Shown here: one piece after another, positions 34,101 to 64,000 of the stretch
Position numbering within the stretch: the stretch's first letter is position 1
Layout of the letters: each line of letters starts with the position of its first letter
DNA from: Apus apus
Lineage: Eukaryota > Chordata > Aves > Apodiformes > Apodidae
Direction of reading: 5' to 3'
NCBI RefSeq assembly: GCF_020740795.1
Contig: NC_067291.1
Location: 18,695,780-18,759,779, forward strand
Length of the DNA stretch: 64,000 nucleotides
Position numbers and translations under genes: made by a program
Notes under the pieces: model-generated
Told to the model about the DNA's origin: nothing
What the model saw: the letters and a program-made list of their open reading frames with translations, nothing else
Database searches by the model: none

Positions 34101-37100
34101 ATACTGCAACTACAATCATACCAAATCAGAAAAAAAGCTGGTCTCAGTACCTTTCAGCTCTGCTTGAAAGTCACAACAACTCTCACATTAAAGGTGTCAC
34201 CACAGCAACCTATGTCTCTGGTCCCAGGAGGCTCCAGCTTCTCAGCCAGGTCCCTACAGCCAGAGGGTATGAGCACCTCCCCCTCGTTTGCACAAAAATA
34301 CAACTGAAAGGCCGGCAGAGCAAGTTTGTTGGGGAAAGGGCAGCACTGCCCACGGGGAGCAGAGGCTGGAATGGTTTCTCAGTGATTCTGTAGCATATCC
34401 AGAAAACATTACCTGCTGCTAGAGAAACAGCAGTGCTCCAAAAGCCACCCTGGTTAGCAGGAATAGTGCTGTACAAGCCAACCAGTTCAGTTCAGGAGCT
34501 CAGAAGCCACACAAGAGCATGATGTTAGGATTTTAAAGACTGATTTTGCATTTTCAGCTAGACAGGCTAGGAACTAGGTTATCCCCCATCCCTCTTGGCT
34601 AACAAAGATCCAGCTGGAGACAAAGATGACTCATGTCCAGGGCACGAAAGGGACAAAACAGACTGAGAAAGTAATAATGTGTATGCACAAGGCTCTGGGT
34701 TAAGGCTGCCTTAAACATACACACATTTCAGGCACATTTCAGCCTGGATCTGCATGCTACATACTCTGGAGTACAACTTACAATCAGGTTTTGGGTGGAT
34801 TTCCCTTAGACTCCTAAGAAGAACTTAGTACACTGAGAATTTAATCTTCATTATCCAACCTCTGAATAGAGCAACAGGAACAAGTGCACTAACTGTGACA
34901 GAGGGAGAATACTCACAGCAATAACTCTGTAGCCCCATCCAGTCAGTGCCAAAATTTGCTGGAAAAACACATCTGCAGTTCCACTGACAGGAGGAAGAAA
35001 TATGAGTGGGCACCGAATGCTCCGAGGTCCTGCATCATAGAGTGACCAGACTTTGCTGTCATCATCATCCACTATTATCTGGAAAAAGGAGAAGAAACAC
35101 ATGAGACAAATGAGGTTCTTCAGTCAGCTTCCAGGATTGATTATACAAAATTTGTGTTATCTAGTAAATAGTATAACACTCAAGACACCTTTGAACAAGA
35201 CCCTTCTTCACAGTAACTTTCTTCCCTAAGGCTGTTTACTACCTGGAATGACAATATTTGTGGGAATACTGCTGGGAACAGAACTGTGGCCATGCTGTGT
35301 GTCCTGCTGTAAGGTGGATAATGAGCACCACATGGAGTCAGTAGCAGCACAATACCTGGTGTCTTACAGGAGCTTCTGCAGACAACTGGAAAACACTGCA
35401 AGAGCTGAAAGTAGTGAAATATGTTGTTTTTACAATGATGGACTTCAGGAATTACACCCAGGAAAAAAAAAATCTCTCCTTCTGCAAAGAAGCTGTGTTA
35501 ACTAAAGTTTGCAATGCTCTGGGTTTCAACTCAGAACAATGGTACATCCAGATCTGAGAATTCATACAGAAATAAATCACGGGAACAGCAAGGCTGTGCC
35601 CCAAAGGAACAGGTTTATGTGATATTCCATGTATAGAAGGTATGCTTGGGAAAGGAGCCACTGTGCCACAGCCCAGGAGAGGCCCAGGAGGTCAGCTGAA
35701 GGCACAGAGCAACAGCTGGAGGCTGGAAGAGCCAGCACTGCCCCTGGGGGCAGCTTTTAACAACCATCGATGCTTGCATTCACTGGACCTGTAACACAGG
35801 TCTGGATACACACCTACTGAACCAGGCAGCTGACACCTGGAATTGCTGATCTGAAGCAGGCACAGCTGGCTGCCAGAGACTGAGGTGCACACAACTCCCA
35901 GAGCAGCACTGCAAAACTGACCTGGAAAGGAAAATGCTTCCATCATCTGGCAGCACCTTGGGAGCATCTGGAGGGCCCAGGGCACGTGTCTGGCTGAGGC
36001 TGATGATTCACACCCAAGCTGCTACCCTTAATGAGCAGCATCCATCCTCCCACAGCATCCATCTTGGGGTAGAAGTTAGCAGCCCTAGCACAATTAGTAT
36101 CTTTAAAGGTTTAGGAACTAGAGAAAGGTCTTTTCTAGCAGTGCTGGAGCCTAACTTGTTTATACAGGGCCTGTTCTACCAGCAAACTGCTGTGTATATT
36201 TAGGATGCTCTTTCAACACTCTACAACCCAGAAAAAGTGTGCAGCTCATGCCAGATGAACCAGCACAAACCTCTGGGGAAAGCCTGTGTCACACAGGAAT
36301 TCAGCTCACTTCTAGCAAGAGTTTATAGCTTTTTGAACAGCAATATACAAGCACAACTCACTCTTCCATCACTGCAGTTAAGCTTCTCAGGGAATCTGAG
36401 AACAGCATCTCACAAATCAGATTTGCTTGACTAACAAATCTGCTTGCAATAAAGCCAGTATTTCAGGCTCTGGAAGCATGTGAGACATCACATGATGCTG
36501 TTGTTTTGTAAAGTCTCTACCAAAAAAATAAAAAAAATTTGCATACCAGAGCTTCCAGACCACTGAAACAATTTCAAAATAAACCTTGTACAAAAGGGCC
36601 CCCCCAAACAACCCTTTGTACACAACTCCAGAGCTCCAGGCCTTCACATTCCATCAGCAATTTTGGATCTATTCAGGGTAGCTGTCAGTGACTATCACAA
36701 AGTCTACCTTTAGGAATATTTCCAAAGGCAAACCATACTTGAAATCCCAAACCCAAAGTTAATTCACATCAAGGGAACTAAGGCTAAGAGATGTTTCTTT
36801 CCTCAAACCCAGACAATGAATCAATGGGTTTTAGACAATTGTTCTGTTTGATTTCTGGCCACACCCCAGGTACTTCAGCTCCCACACAAGGCCAAGTGCT
36901 GGGCTGGCAGACATGGTGTGACAAGTGCTGCTTTGGGAGGTCACCAGCCACCTTCCTGCTCTGACAGATCAATCAAGATTGCCTACAGTTCACACAGAGG
37001 GTAAAAATCCACACTGCTTTGAAATAAGGGGCAGACCTTTCCCCCTGGAGTTTAGCAGAACCAGAGTGTCCTCTGCTGAAGGCTTTCAGGAAGGACCTGC

Positions 37101-38756
37101 CCCAGACCACAAGTGATGAATGCAAATGGAGGGTCATGGGCAAACCTACAGACACTTTAAAATGTTATTTTCTGTGCTGTACTTCCTGTATCTGACACGA
37201 GCAGGAAGGGTGATGGGGCTGTGCACTTCCTGCCTCCCTCAGGAGGAACATCTCAGCCTGCCTTCACACAAATGGCTCTGGCTCCGCTTCCTTAGGTCGA
37301 TCTGACAGCAGGAACACGTTCACCAGCAGTAATGATGGTTGGCCATCCCTTCTTCTGTACATGCTCTGCCTATACTTTTGGGGGTGTAATGCAAGAAAAT
37401 GTGTTCCTAAAGACGTTGCTTCAGGGATTAATTACATCTTCAAAATGTGCTCTTTTTTTTTTTTTCTTTTTCCCCCTCCAGAAACCAGGACTAGTTTGTT
37501 TATTTCTGCCTCCTTCATACACACCACTCATCACCCAGCTTTGGAGCAAACCAAACCACTCAAGAGGATAAGGTATTCCCCAGTCTACAGGTCACTAGCA
37601 GATTCAGTTTAGTGGACTGTCCCCATGTCCCCATTTCTGAAATCCCAAGCAGCCAGCAGCAGCTGAAGGCAGCAGCAGCTCCTGGCAGTGAGCTGCAGCA
37701 TCCCACAGTCCCAGGGATGTGTTGGGACAGTCCCAACACATTTCATTGTAACCACAACCTCCAGCTCCTCATTTACCAGACTGTATCCCAGAAAGCAGCC
37801 CCTCAGAGCACCCACACATCTCCTAGCTTTGCTGACCTAGTGAGGCATTGCCTGGAGGCAACACCATGGCACAAACACAAGCTGGACAGCCAGAGCCTAC
37901 ACACAGCACCTACAGTCAACAGCAATGGATCTTCTCATCTCAGAACACACAAAATGGCAAAGATTTATAAGAAAACCCGAGTGGAAAACCCTACAGCCCT
38001 TCTGTAAAGGTAATTTCTTAGAGCGAGCTACACACCACTCAGTGGAAACAATGCTGGGCACATTTCAGCATTGTTCATTAGGTCTGGGACACAAATTCTT
38101 TTTGAGTGGCCCAACTGCAACCAACTTGCTGTTGAAAAAGGCAATGCTGCTCTTGCTGCTGTTGCCAGCACCACCCCCATGTCCCTGCAGCCTGCACAGC
38201 CATCCAGAGCAGGGAAATAAACCAGCTGGAAGTCAGCTTAACAAAAAAACAATCCTATAAACCACCCCTAGGCTAGACAGGTAATTGACTCTGCTTGACT
38301 TGTACGGTCACACAAGTGACAATGCTTGCAGGAGCCACAGGCTGGGGGGTAATGGCACCACTGTCCTTCAGCATGACAGGATTCAGGGCTGTGGCTGCAG
38401 GCCCATCTGTAACCATGGCCCTGGGAGCCTCATCTGCGCAGGAGCCATGTTCCAGCACCACACTCCATGCCCACTGCCAGGCAGCACATAGACAGCAGAA
38501 GCTGGAGCACTGCACAACTCAAAACGCTCTCCTGTGGTTCAGTGAAAGGAAGTGGAGAAATTCAAGCAAGAGGGGAAAGTGGTTGGACAGTGTGATTAAG
38601 CAGAAGACATCTGAAGGGCACAGAGTGGAATAAACCATTTGTTTTGCTCCACAGTGGTTAAGGCATCTTCCCACTTTCAAGAGCTCCACGTACCTTTTTA
38701 AGAGGAACTGTGCTTCTGAACCAGTTATAGTCAGGAGAGACTTTAATCTCTCCCAT
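31111..38756 (-). CDS. SPG21: SPG21, maspardin (complete, 8 coding exons, 310 aa)
   Basis: Coding exons in transcript order: 38756-38694, 35078-34917, 34109-34029, 33423-33278, 32758-32650, 32200-32093, 31707-31567, 31233-31111. They sum to 933 nt and all junctions are canonical GT/AG. The protein starts [13 protein letters not shown] and closely follows human maspardin (308 aa). It is an alpha/beta-hydrolase fold. Visible landmarks are [20 protein letters not shown] near residue 22, the nucleophile elbow GASLGG with Ser109, and the lid region [16 protein letters not shown] from residue 152. The C-terminal tail ([11 protein letters not shown]) is slightly longer and diverged. Known: a cytosolic/endosomal protein that binds CD4 and Rab7; loss causes Mast syndrome (spastic paraplegia 21) in people. 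Hydrolase activity has not been established. The translated exon carries 32 nt of 5' UTR, and an upstream non-coding exon is needed. Confidence 0.97.
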
Positions 38757-38788
38757 GATGTTTAGAAAAAAACTCAGTTCAGGTCAGC
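38757..38788 (-). other. SPG21: SPG21 5' UTR part of the first coding exon
   Basis: The minus-strand sequence TTTTCCAG|GCTGACC places an acceptor just above 38788, leaving 32 nt before the ATG at 38756. The rest of the 5' UTR must lie upstream, most likely in the 42.3-kb CpG island. Confidence 0.6.
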
Positions 38789-41037
38789 CTGGAAAACAAA
38801 AAGGAGACAAGTTAGAAATCAATACAACAGCTTAACTGCAGGCAGCACTCAAAAGCTGTGCTGTGAACATAAAGCATCTGCAGGGTGAGTTTGCTCTTAT
38901 CAGTTGGCTGTGCTGCCTCTGACTCACACCCAGTTTACTTATTCTCAGTTTTCGTCACAATTTAATGATGCAGACCTTGTTCTTCCATCTCAAGTGTAAC
39001 TGGCCCAAAGGAGTCTCAAAGCACATCAGGAACATCAGCTGATCTGAGGCTTAACTGACAGAAGAGCCTTGAAGTTTTCACTCCATCCACCCAGAAGCTG
39101 ACTCTTCCCAGGAGTTACCAACAAAGACATCTTTGAAGCACAACAGTTAATACGGATCAGAGTTGGGTCCACAAAGGAATGTCACTAATTCACTCTGAAG
39201 CCAGAATGTCCTTGCAAACATAATGGAAGTTTCTTATAATACTCCATTAATTAATAATAAACACTTAGGTCACGTCTAGATTTAACTCTTTTTTTAAGCA
39301 GCAATAGACTATTAGCTTCCATTTACACGAGAGGGTATAAAACAGCTTTGAAGCTTGCAGACTCAGTAGCTTTACCCTGAAAGCCAGCTGCCTCAGGAGA
39401 TTATTTTCCTGCATTCAGACACAGCAGTGAGCATAATGAAACAAAGCAACTGTTGCTCTTGTTACTTAACAGTTGCCAAGTATAAATCAATAGGTTTTGT
39501 TTCTTAATTCTTCACAAAATAAGACCCCAGTATGTTCTGTGAGTCACTCCATTCCTCCCTGCAGGAAAGCTGCTGGAATGATGCAGGTTTAACTCACTGG
39601 GTTACAGCTGGATTAACAAGTTATTTACCATTTCCTCATCTTTCACTCTTAATTTGGTATTTTTCAAGTACAGACAACTCCAATTCTAAAAGGGAAAAGT
39701 ACTTTCTAAATTGCAAGACAATGCACATCTTCCAGAGAGCAGGTGAAACACCTTTCATGTCCTACAAGGGTATCAGAGGTGCTGCGTGGTCGTTGTTTCA
39801 ATTCTGCATGGCTTTGTTTTGGTGTTTGCACCAACTGTTCTGCTCTTTGTCATAGTCTGGCAGGCAGTAAAATTACAGTGGAGGTAGAAAAAAAAAATCT
39901 ATTCCACCAGCCTGGGAGGCAGAGCAGGCACAAAGATGTGTTACTGGACAAAGAGGGGCACAGCTGGTGATTAGAGAAAGCAAACAGCAATTTAGTCTTC
40001 CAATTCCCTCCCATAATCATGCATTAACTGGTTCTCAAGAAGCTATTCAGCAAACCACAGTGTGACAAAATGACAGCAGAAACAGCAAATGCCTTCAAAC
40101 ACCACGTCCTGTGTGAGCACAACGTGACAGCAGGGCTGAGAAGCACAGGTCCTGGCCGGGCCTCACCACGCCAGGCACCGCAGGGACAGAGGTGACTTCC
40201 TGCCGGTAATCCTGGCTGCCAGAAGGGGTCGGTCATCTCTTCCCACTGGGATCACCTCCCTTCCTCTGCCACCTCAGTCTACAACATCACTTGGGAGCAC
40301 GGAGCCGTCTATCACTAGACCAGGAAGGGAAGAGGCAGGGATGGAGATGAACCTTGTCCTGTCAGCAAACCTCAACTCGCAGCACAGCAGGTCAAAAGTC
40401 CATCTGAAACCTGGATTTTGAGCTTCCCAGTTCACCTGTTACCATTTGTGGAAGCAAACCATGTGTCACCAGAACCTGATCTGATTTCTGTCAGCTCCTT
40501 TCATGTAAAGGTGCATCCACGACCCCTCCTCCTAAGGGCTGCCCCTCTTTTAAAAAAAGACTAAACTTTTTTGTTTGGATTATAGATATTTTTTTTTTTT
40601 TACTGAAGCCAATGTCCTATTTTCTCCTTGGCACAGAAGTGCAACATTGCACACACAAAGATCTGTGTTGACAACAATCACCTGCTCTTCCAGTCACAGA
40701 AAAGCTGAACCATGAACTCTACACAGGGACCCACTCACCAAAGGTAACTCGGATCACAAACCTGACACCATTCATGACCCAACCTCTGAAGACCAGAGTT
40801 TCATTTTCAGTAAAACCAAACAATCTGAAGAACACTGAACTCTTAAAGTTAACTCCCCAAAAGGAAGAATCACCTATGGATGTGCTCAGAACACTTCAGT
40901 TCATGGAGAGGGGCCACAGGGATCAAACAGGGCTGGGGTGACCCAATCTGGGCCATGGTGGGGTCACAGGGACCAGCCCCAAGCCTTGGATGGGCAAAGT
41001 GGCTGGTCTGGCCTCTCCACAGCAACCAGTTCAGGCC

Positions 41038-41330
41038 ATATCATAGCATCATGGATTGGTTTGGGTTGGAAAAGACCTTAAAGATCATCTAGGTGCAACC
41101 CCTGCATGGGCAGGAACACCTCCCACCAGCCCAGGCTGCTCCAAGCCCCATCCAACCTGCCCTTCAACACTGCCAGGGATGGGGCAGCCACAGCTTCCCT
41201 GGGCAGCCTGGGCCAGGGTCTCCCCACCCTCACAGCACAGAATTTCCTCCTCATGTCTAACCTAAATGCAGAAGGGTTGGAACTAGATGATCTTTAAGGT
41301 CCCTTCCAACCCATTCCATGATTCTACAAT
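41038..41330. repeat. Fold-back CR1 element (two CR1 3' ends facing outward)
   Basis: The left part (41038 to about 41258) is a minus-oriented CR1 3' region: TCATAGCATCATGGATTGGT, then CTCCCACCAGCCCAGGCTGC, then CTTCCCTGGGCAGCCTGG, to TCTAACCTAAA. The right part (41270-41330) is a plus-oriented CR1 tail: AACTAGATGATCTTTAAGGT, CCCTTCCAACCCATTCCATG. The two ends are near-perfect inverted repeats of about 55 bp, so the whole could form a hairpin. Confidence 0.85.
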
Positions 41331-42110
41331 ACTCTCCTTGCGAGTTATCCCTGCTACACTGGTGACACTTTCCGATGGTTAGCCATTTAGGAAGACTTTG
41401 ATCCTGCCACTGGAGAGGAAGCCCTGCCAGCATGGATTAGAGGAGTGGAGACTCAGTCCCCTCCTTGTGCCAGGTCTGTGTGAGCTGGGGCTGTGGAGAA
41501 GCTGCTCTCCCCCTGCCCACTCCCACGGCCCAGGAGACTTGGATCAGCAACACCAGCACCCAGAGCTGACAGGGCTGCAGGCAAACACCAGATGTGGGGG
41601 AGATGCCAGGACTCAGGGGGCTTTATAAGCACCAAAGGCAGGCAGTGGGGAACAGTTACACGCAACTGGGACACGGCAGCATGTGCCTTCCCCTGTTCAC
41701 AAATCCTGTTCTCAGAGACCCCAGATCCTGCTCTGTCCCCTCTCCACAACCACATCTGGCTTCCCCCAGTTTCTCAGGGAGAAGGGGGCAAAACCCCACC
41801 CAGCACCCCCAGCCCAGGCTGAGGTGACCCCTTCCCCTGAGAGTCCCCAGGAAGATGGACCCCCCGGGCGGGGCAGGGCTTTGGGCTTCCGGTGGGGCCT
41901 ACCCAGTCCGAGGCCCCTCAGGAGACGGGATCACCCCTCCCCGGAGCCTACAAGACCCCTCCACGTCCCGACGCCTCCTCACAGCCCCCCGGCCCCTCAG
42001 GCCCCGCCTCACCCAAGAGCAACGGAGCTTGAGACCCCTCAGGGCCCACCCCACCCCTCCGTGCTCTCCCACCCCCTGGGCTCCTCAGGGTTCCCCAACC
42101 CCCCCTCCCC

Positions 42111-42186
42111 CAGTCTCCTCAGGGACCCCCCCGGTCTCCTCAGGGACCCCCCGGTCTCCTCAGGGACCCCCCCGTCTCCTCAGCGC
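42111..42186. repeat. Short GC-rich tandem repeat
   Basis: About 3.5 copies of a 20-21 bp unit (GTCTCCTCAGGGACCCCCCG with C-run length variation), within a wider tract rich in CCTCAGG. On the SPG21 sense (minus) strand it is G-rich and would lie just inside the first intron. Confidence 0.8.
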
Positions 42187-42301
42187 CCACGCGGCCCCTC
42201 AGGCCTGGCTCCCCCGTTCCCCCGTCTCCTCAGGGCCCTCCCTGCCCCGGAGAGGGCCAGGCCTGTGCCCGCGGCTCCCCCGTCCCCCCACCGGACCTCA
42301 C

Positions 42302-42370
42302 CGGGACGGCGGGGCCGCTCCTGCTCCCCGGGCTCCCAGCGGGGGCGCGCGCCGCCCGCCACTTCCGGGC
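42302..42370 (-). other. SPG21: Predicted SPG21 non-coding exon 1
   Basis: On the minus strand, CCG|GTGAGG gives a donor with its first intron base at 42301. Upstream is a GC-rich segment ending at an ETS-type site. The start of transcription is not visible, so the upper border is approximate. This is the best donor facing SPG21 in the CpG island. Confidence 0.4.
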
Positions 42371-42769
42371 GGTGTGCCCGCGCCGGGCACGTGACGGCGG
42401 GGCGGGGCGGTGATTGGCCAGCGGGGAAGGGCCGGGGCTGCCACGGCCCGCCCGGAGCCCCCCGCCTTGGCACCGGAGCGTAACCGCGGGGTGCGTGAGA
42501 GGCCCGAGGGGCGCCGGGCACAGCGCCGGGGAGGGCAGCGGGGCCGGCTGGAGCCCAGGGCCGGGTTTTGATACGGGAAGCTTTACCCAGCTCCCTTCAG
42601 CCGGGCGTTGTGCGGTTCTTTTCGCGCGAAGTCTGAGTCTTTTAGCCGGCTGGGTCTATTCAAGGCTTATTTTGAAACAGCTGAGTTCCAGGCTCCGCTA
42701 GCAGCCCGGTTACGCGGGGCAGCCGCTTTGCCCTGTGCAGAGGCGGCCGGGAGCGGCGCGGCTGCCCGG

Positions 42770-42788
42770 ACTACACGGCCCGCCATGC
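42770..42788 (+). promoter_or_regulatory. CLPX: ZNF143/THAP11-type site 1
   Basis: ACTACACGGCCCGCCATGC follows the long ZNF143 consensus (ACTACAATTCCCAGMATGC) at ACTACA, the CCC core and the ATGC end. Confidence 0.5.
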
Positions 42789-42822
42789 AGCGCGGCCGGC
42801 CGGCCCCCCTCTCCCTCCCAGG

Positions 42823-42841
42823 ACTACATCTCCCATGGGGC
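42823..42841 (+). promoter_or_regulatory. CLPX: ZNF143/THAP11-type site 2
   Basis: ACTACATCTCCCATGGGGC has the ACTACA-nn-TCCCA core in the same orientation as site 1, 53 bp downstream. Confidence 0.6.
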
Positions 42842-42893
42842 TTAGCGCGGGGCGGCGGGCCAGCGGCGGGCCGGGCGCCCCGCGCGGTGCCCG

Positions 42894-42907
42894 CTGGGAG
42901 CAGTAGT
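42894..42907 (-). promoter_or_regulatory. CLPX: ZNF143/THAP11-type site 3
   Basis: On the minus strand ACTACTGCTCCCAG matches the core with one change, about 135 bp before the CLPX ATG. Confidence 0.5.
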
Positions 42908-43041
42908 CCTGGCGCCGTGCGCGGTGACGCCCGGCGCGCGCTGCCGTCACTGAGGCGGCGGGGGGCGCTGACGCGCGGGCGGGGCGCGCGGCCAGGGCCT
43001 CGTCGGCGGCGGGGGGAGCGGGCCGGGCCCGCGGCCGCACC

Positions 43042-62841
<19,800 letters not shown>

Positions 62842-64000
62842 ATACTGTCAGAATGGTCGCCCAAGCACACTTGGTTATTCCCTTTCCGATTGCCTCTGGC
62901 TTCAGTCTGATCCTTAAAAGGCATTGGATCTATCTCGGATAGGCTACGTGATGAGGAACTTTATTAGCTAAATCAGATTGTGTATTTTATTGCAACATCC
63001 CGTTGATTCATTTGATGGACATTGTGGGGACTTGGATGGCATAATGTTCAAATATGAATTGTATATGACACTTGTTCAATTAAAATGTATAGCAAATAGA
63101 GCAGTACCTGGGTTGCTCTTTCTAGGAGCTAAACCAGCAATGCAGGTGCTGCCCATAGTTAGATTTTACAATAATGTTACTCTACAAATGGGAAATCAAG
63201 ATTAATAGTTCGTGGAGGGTGAGTAAAGGATCAGCTCCTCATACGACCCACAGGGGCTGCGTTCAGGTCAGTGTTAGATTTCTGCTGGTGTTTGAAACTC
63301 GGTGGGTGCTGGAGTGATTGTTACATTTTGGGGAAGGGGAGGAAGGGAAGTCCTTGCAACAGGATTTCGGGAAAAATGGGACGCACTCGGTGACACTGCT
63401 GGGAGATTTTGCTAAAATGTGACACTAGTTTGTTACAGTCGTTTGAATGCAATATCAGATAATAATACCCTTTCCTTCACCTCCTCTTTGGGAGTCGGTT
63501 TCAGTCACCTTAAATACTGCAATAGAAGGGGAAGTCAGCAATTTGCTCATTTTTCCAGAAAGTTAAACAGGATTTCTGGGAAAGTGATAAGCCATCTGAA
63601 TTGGGACAAAAAGTCAACATAAATTTTTAAATATTAATGTTCTAATATAGTACATTTTGTTTAACGTATTGGAACTATCATGCATCAATTTTTTGGTGCC
63701 AGGTATTTGCCCAGCCTATCTTAATAATGTTAAGAGATGAAAGAAGTAAATGTATAATATTTTTGATGTAATCAGTAGTGATTGTTCACATGACACAGTG
63801 CTTTTTAAGTTATATGCTCAAGTGCTAGTATTGCATCTTGTGGTTTTGTTGTTGATTTTCTTAGTCTCACTGCAAAGCAATCCTCCCTCTTCTGTTCTAC
63901 ACCAAACTTAATTCAATCCTTTAGGAAAGTCTATGTGAAAAACACTAAAGGACCTGTATGTCTTTGATTTGTTTCAGGAATTAAAAGTGTTGCTTACAAC
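62842..64000 (+). other. CLPX: CLPX 3' UTR (runs to the window edge)
   Basis: AT-rich sequence follows the TAA at 62839-62841. No canonical AATAAA is seen. The common variant ATTAAA occurs at 63079-63084 and at 63980-63985, either of which could be used. The true end may lie beyond the window. Confidence 0.6.
63079..63084 (+). promoter_or_regulatory. CLPX: CLPX variant poly(A) signal ATTAAA (proximal)
   Basis: ATTAAA about 240 nt past the CLPX stop; a candidate for a short 3' UTR form. A second copy at 63980 may serve a longer one. Confidence 0.35.

Larger units (their letters stand above)
38789..42301 (-). other. SPG21: Inferred SPG21 intron in the 5' UTR
   Basis: Between the acceptor at 38789 and the predicted donor at 42301 there is no coding exon of any neighbour. 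The stretch holds a fold-back CR1 element (41038-41330) and a GC-rich tandem repeat (42111-42186). Open frames here are short or low-complexity. Confidence 0.5.
42300..43041. promoter_or_regulatory. Divergent SPG21/CLPX CpG-island promoter
   Basis: A dense CpG island lies between the SPG21 first-exon donor (minus) and the CLPX start (plus). Motifs seen: ACTTCCGGG, an ETS/GABP site read on the minus strand (42361-42369); CACGTGAC E-box (42388-42395); GGCGGGGCGG GC box (42401-42410); TGATTGGCC reverse CCAAT (42411-42419); TTCGCGCGAA E2F-like palindrome (42621-42630); and three ZNF143-type ACTAC... motifs. There is no TATA box. Head-to-head housekeeping genes commonly share such islands. Shared use is inferred from spacing under 1 kb. 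Confidence 0.7.

Overview
The window is vertebrate nuclear DNA, almost certainly from a bird. It has intron-containing genes with canonical GT/AG junctions, CpG-island promoters and several chicken-repeat-1 (CR1) LINE 3' ends, but no Alu/L1-type repeats. The gene set matches the PLEKHO2-ANKDD1A-SPG21-CLPX neighbourhood of human 15q22.31 (recalled from memory). The species cannot be fixed from sequence alone.

Layout: (1) 1-1065 is the 3' coding end of PLEKHO2 (+), with a 2.6-kb 3' UTR ending near an AATAAA at 3667. (2) 3.7-17.5 kb is mostly featureless intergenic DNA. It holds some exon-like islands that I cannot assign: a spliceable minus-strand ORF at 7646-8128, two plus-strand exon-like segments near 9.7-9.9 kb, a tRNA-like relic near 15.7 kb and a GC-rich patch at 16.0-16.5 kb. 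(3) 17685-29549 is a complete ANKDD1A (+, 15 coding exons, 508 aa), an ankyrin-repeat/death-domain protein built almost entirely from one-exon-per-repeat 99-nt modules and ending in a CaaX-like CTAM. A G-rich minisatellite fills the start of its intron 1. (4) 31111-38756 is a complete SPG21/maspardin (-, 8 coding exons, 310 aa), convergent with ANKDD1A; their poly(A) signals lie under 300 bp apart. (5) 42.3-43.1 kb is a CpG island that looks like a shared divergent promoter for SPG21 and CLPX, with ETS, E-box, GC-box, CCAAT and three ZNF143-type motifs. (6) 43042-62841 is a complete CLPX (+, 14 exons, 630 aa), the mitochondrial AAA+ unfoldase of the ClpXP protease; its 3' UTR runs to the window end.

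The four genes are not an operon or a pathway. They cover PH-domain signalling, death-domain signalling, endosomal trafficking and mitochondrial proteostasis. I found no clearly new multi-gene system. The best candidates for something undescribed are the minus-strand membrane-protein ORF in the PLEKHO2-ANKDD1A gap, possibly linked to a Kozak ATG plus splice donor facing away from the ANKDD1A promoter, and a fold-back CR1 element at 41.0-41.3 kb.
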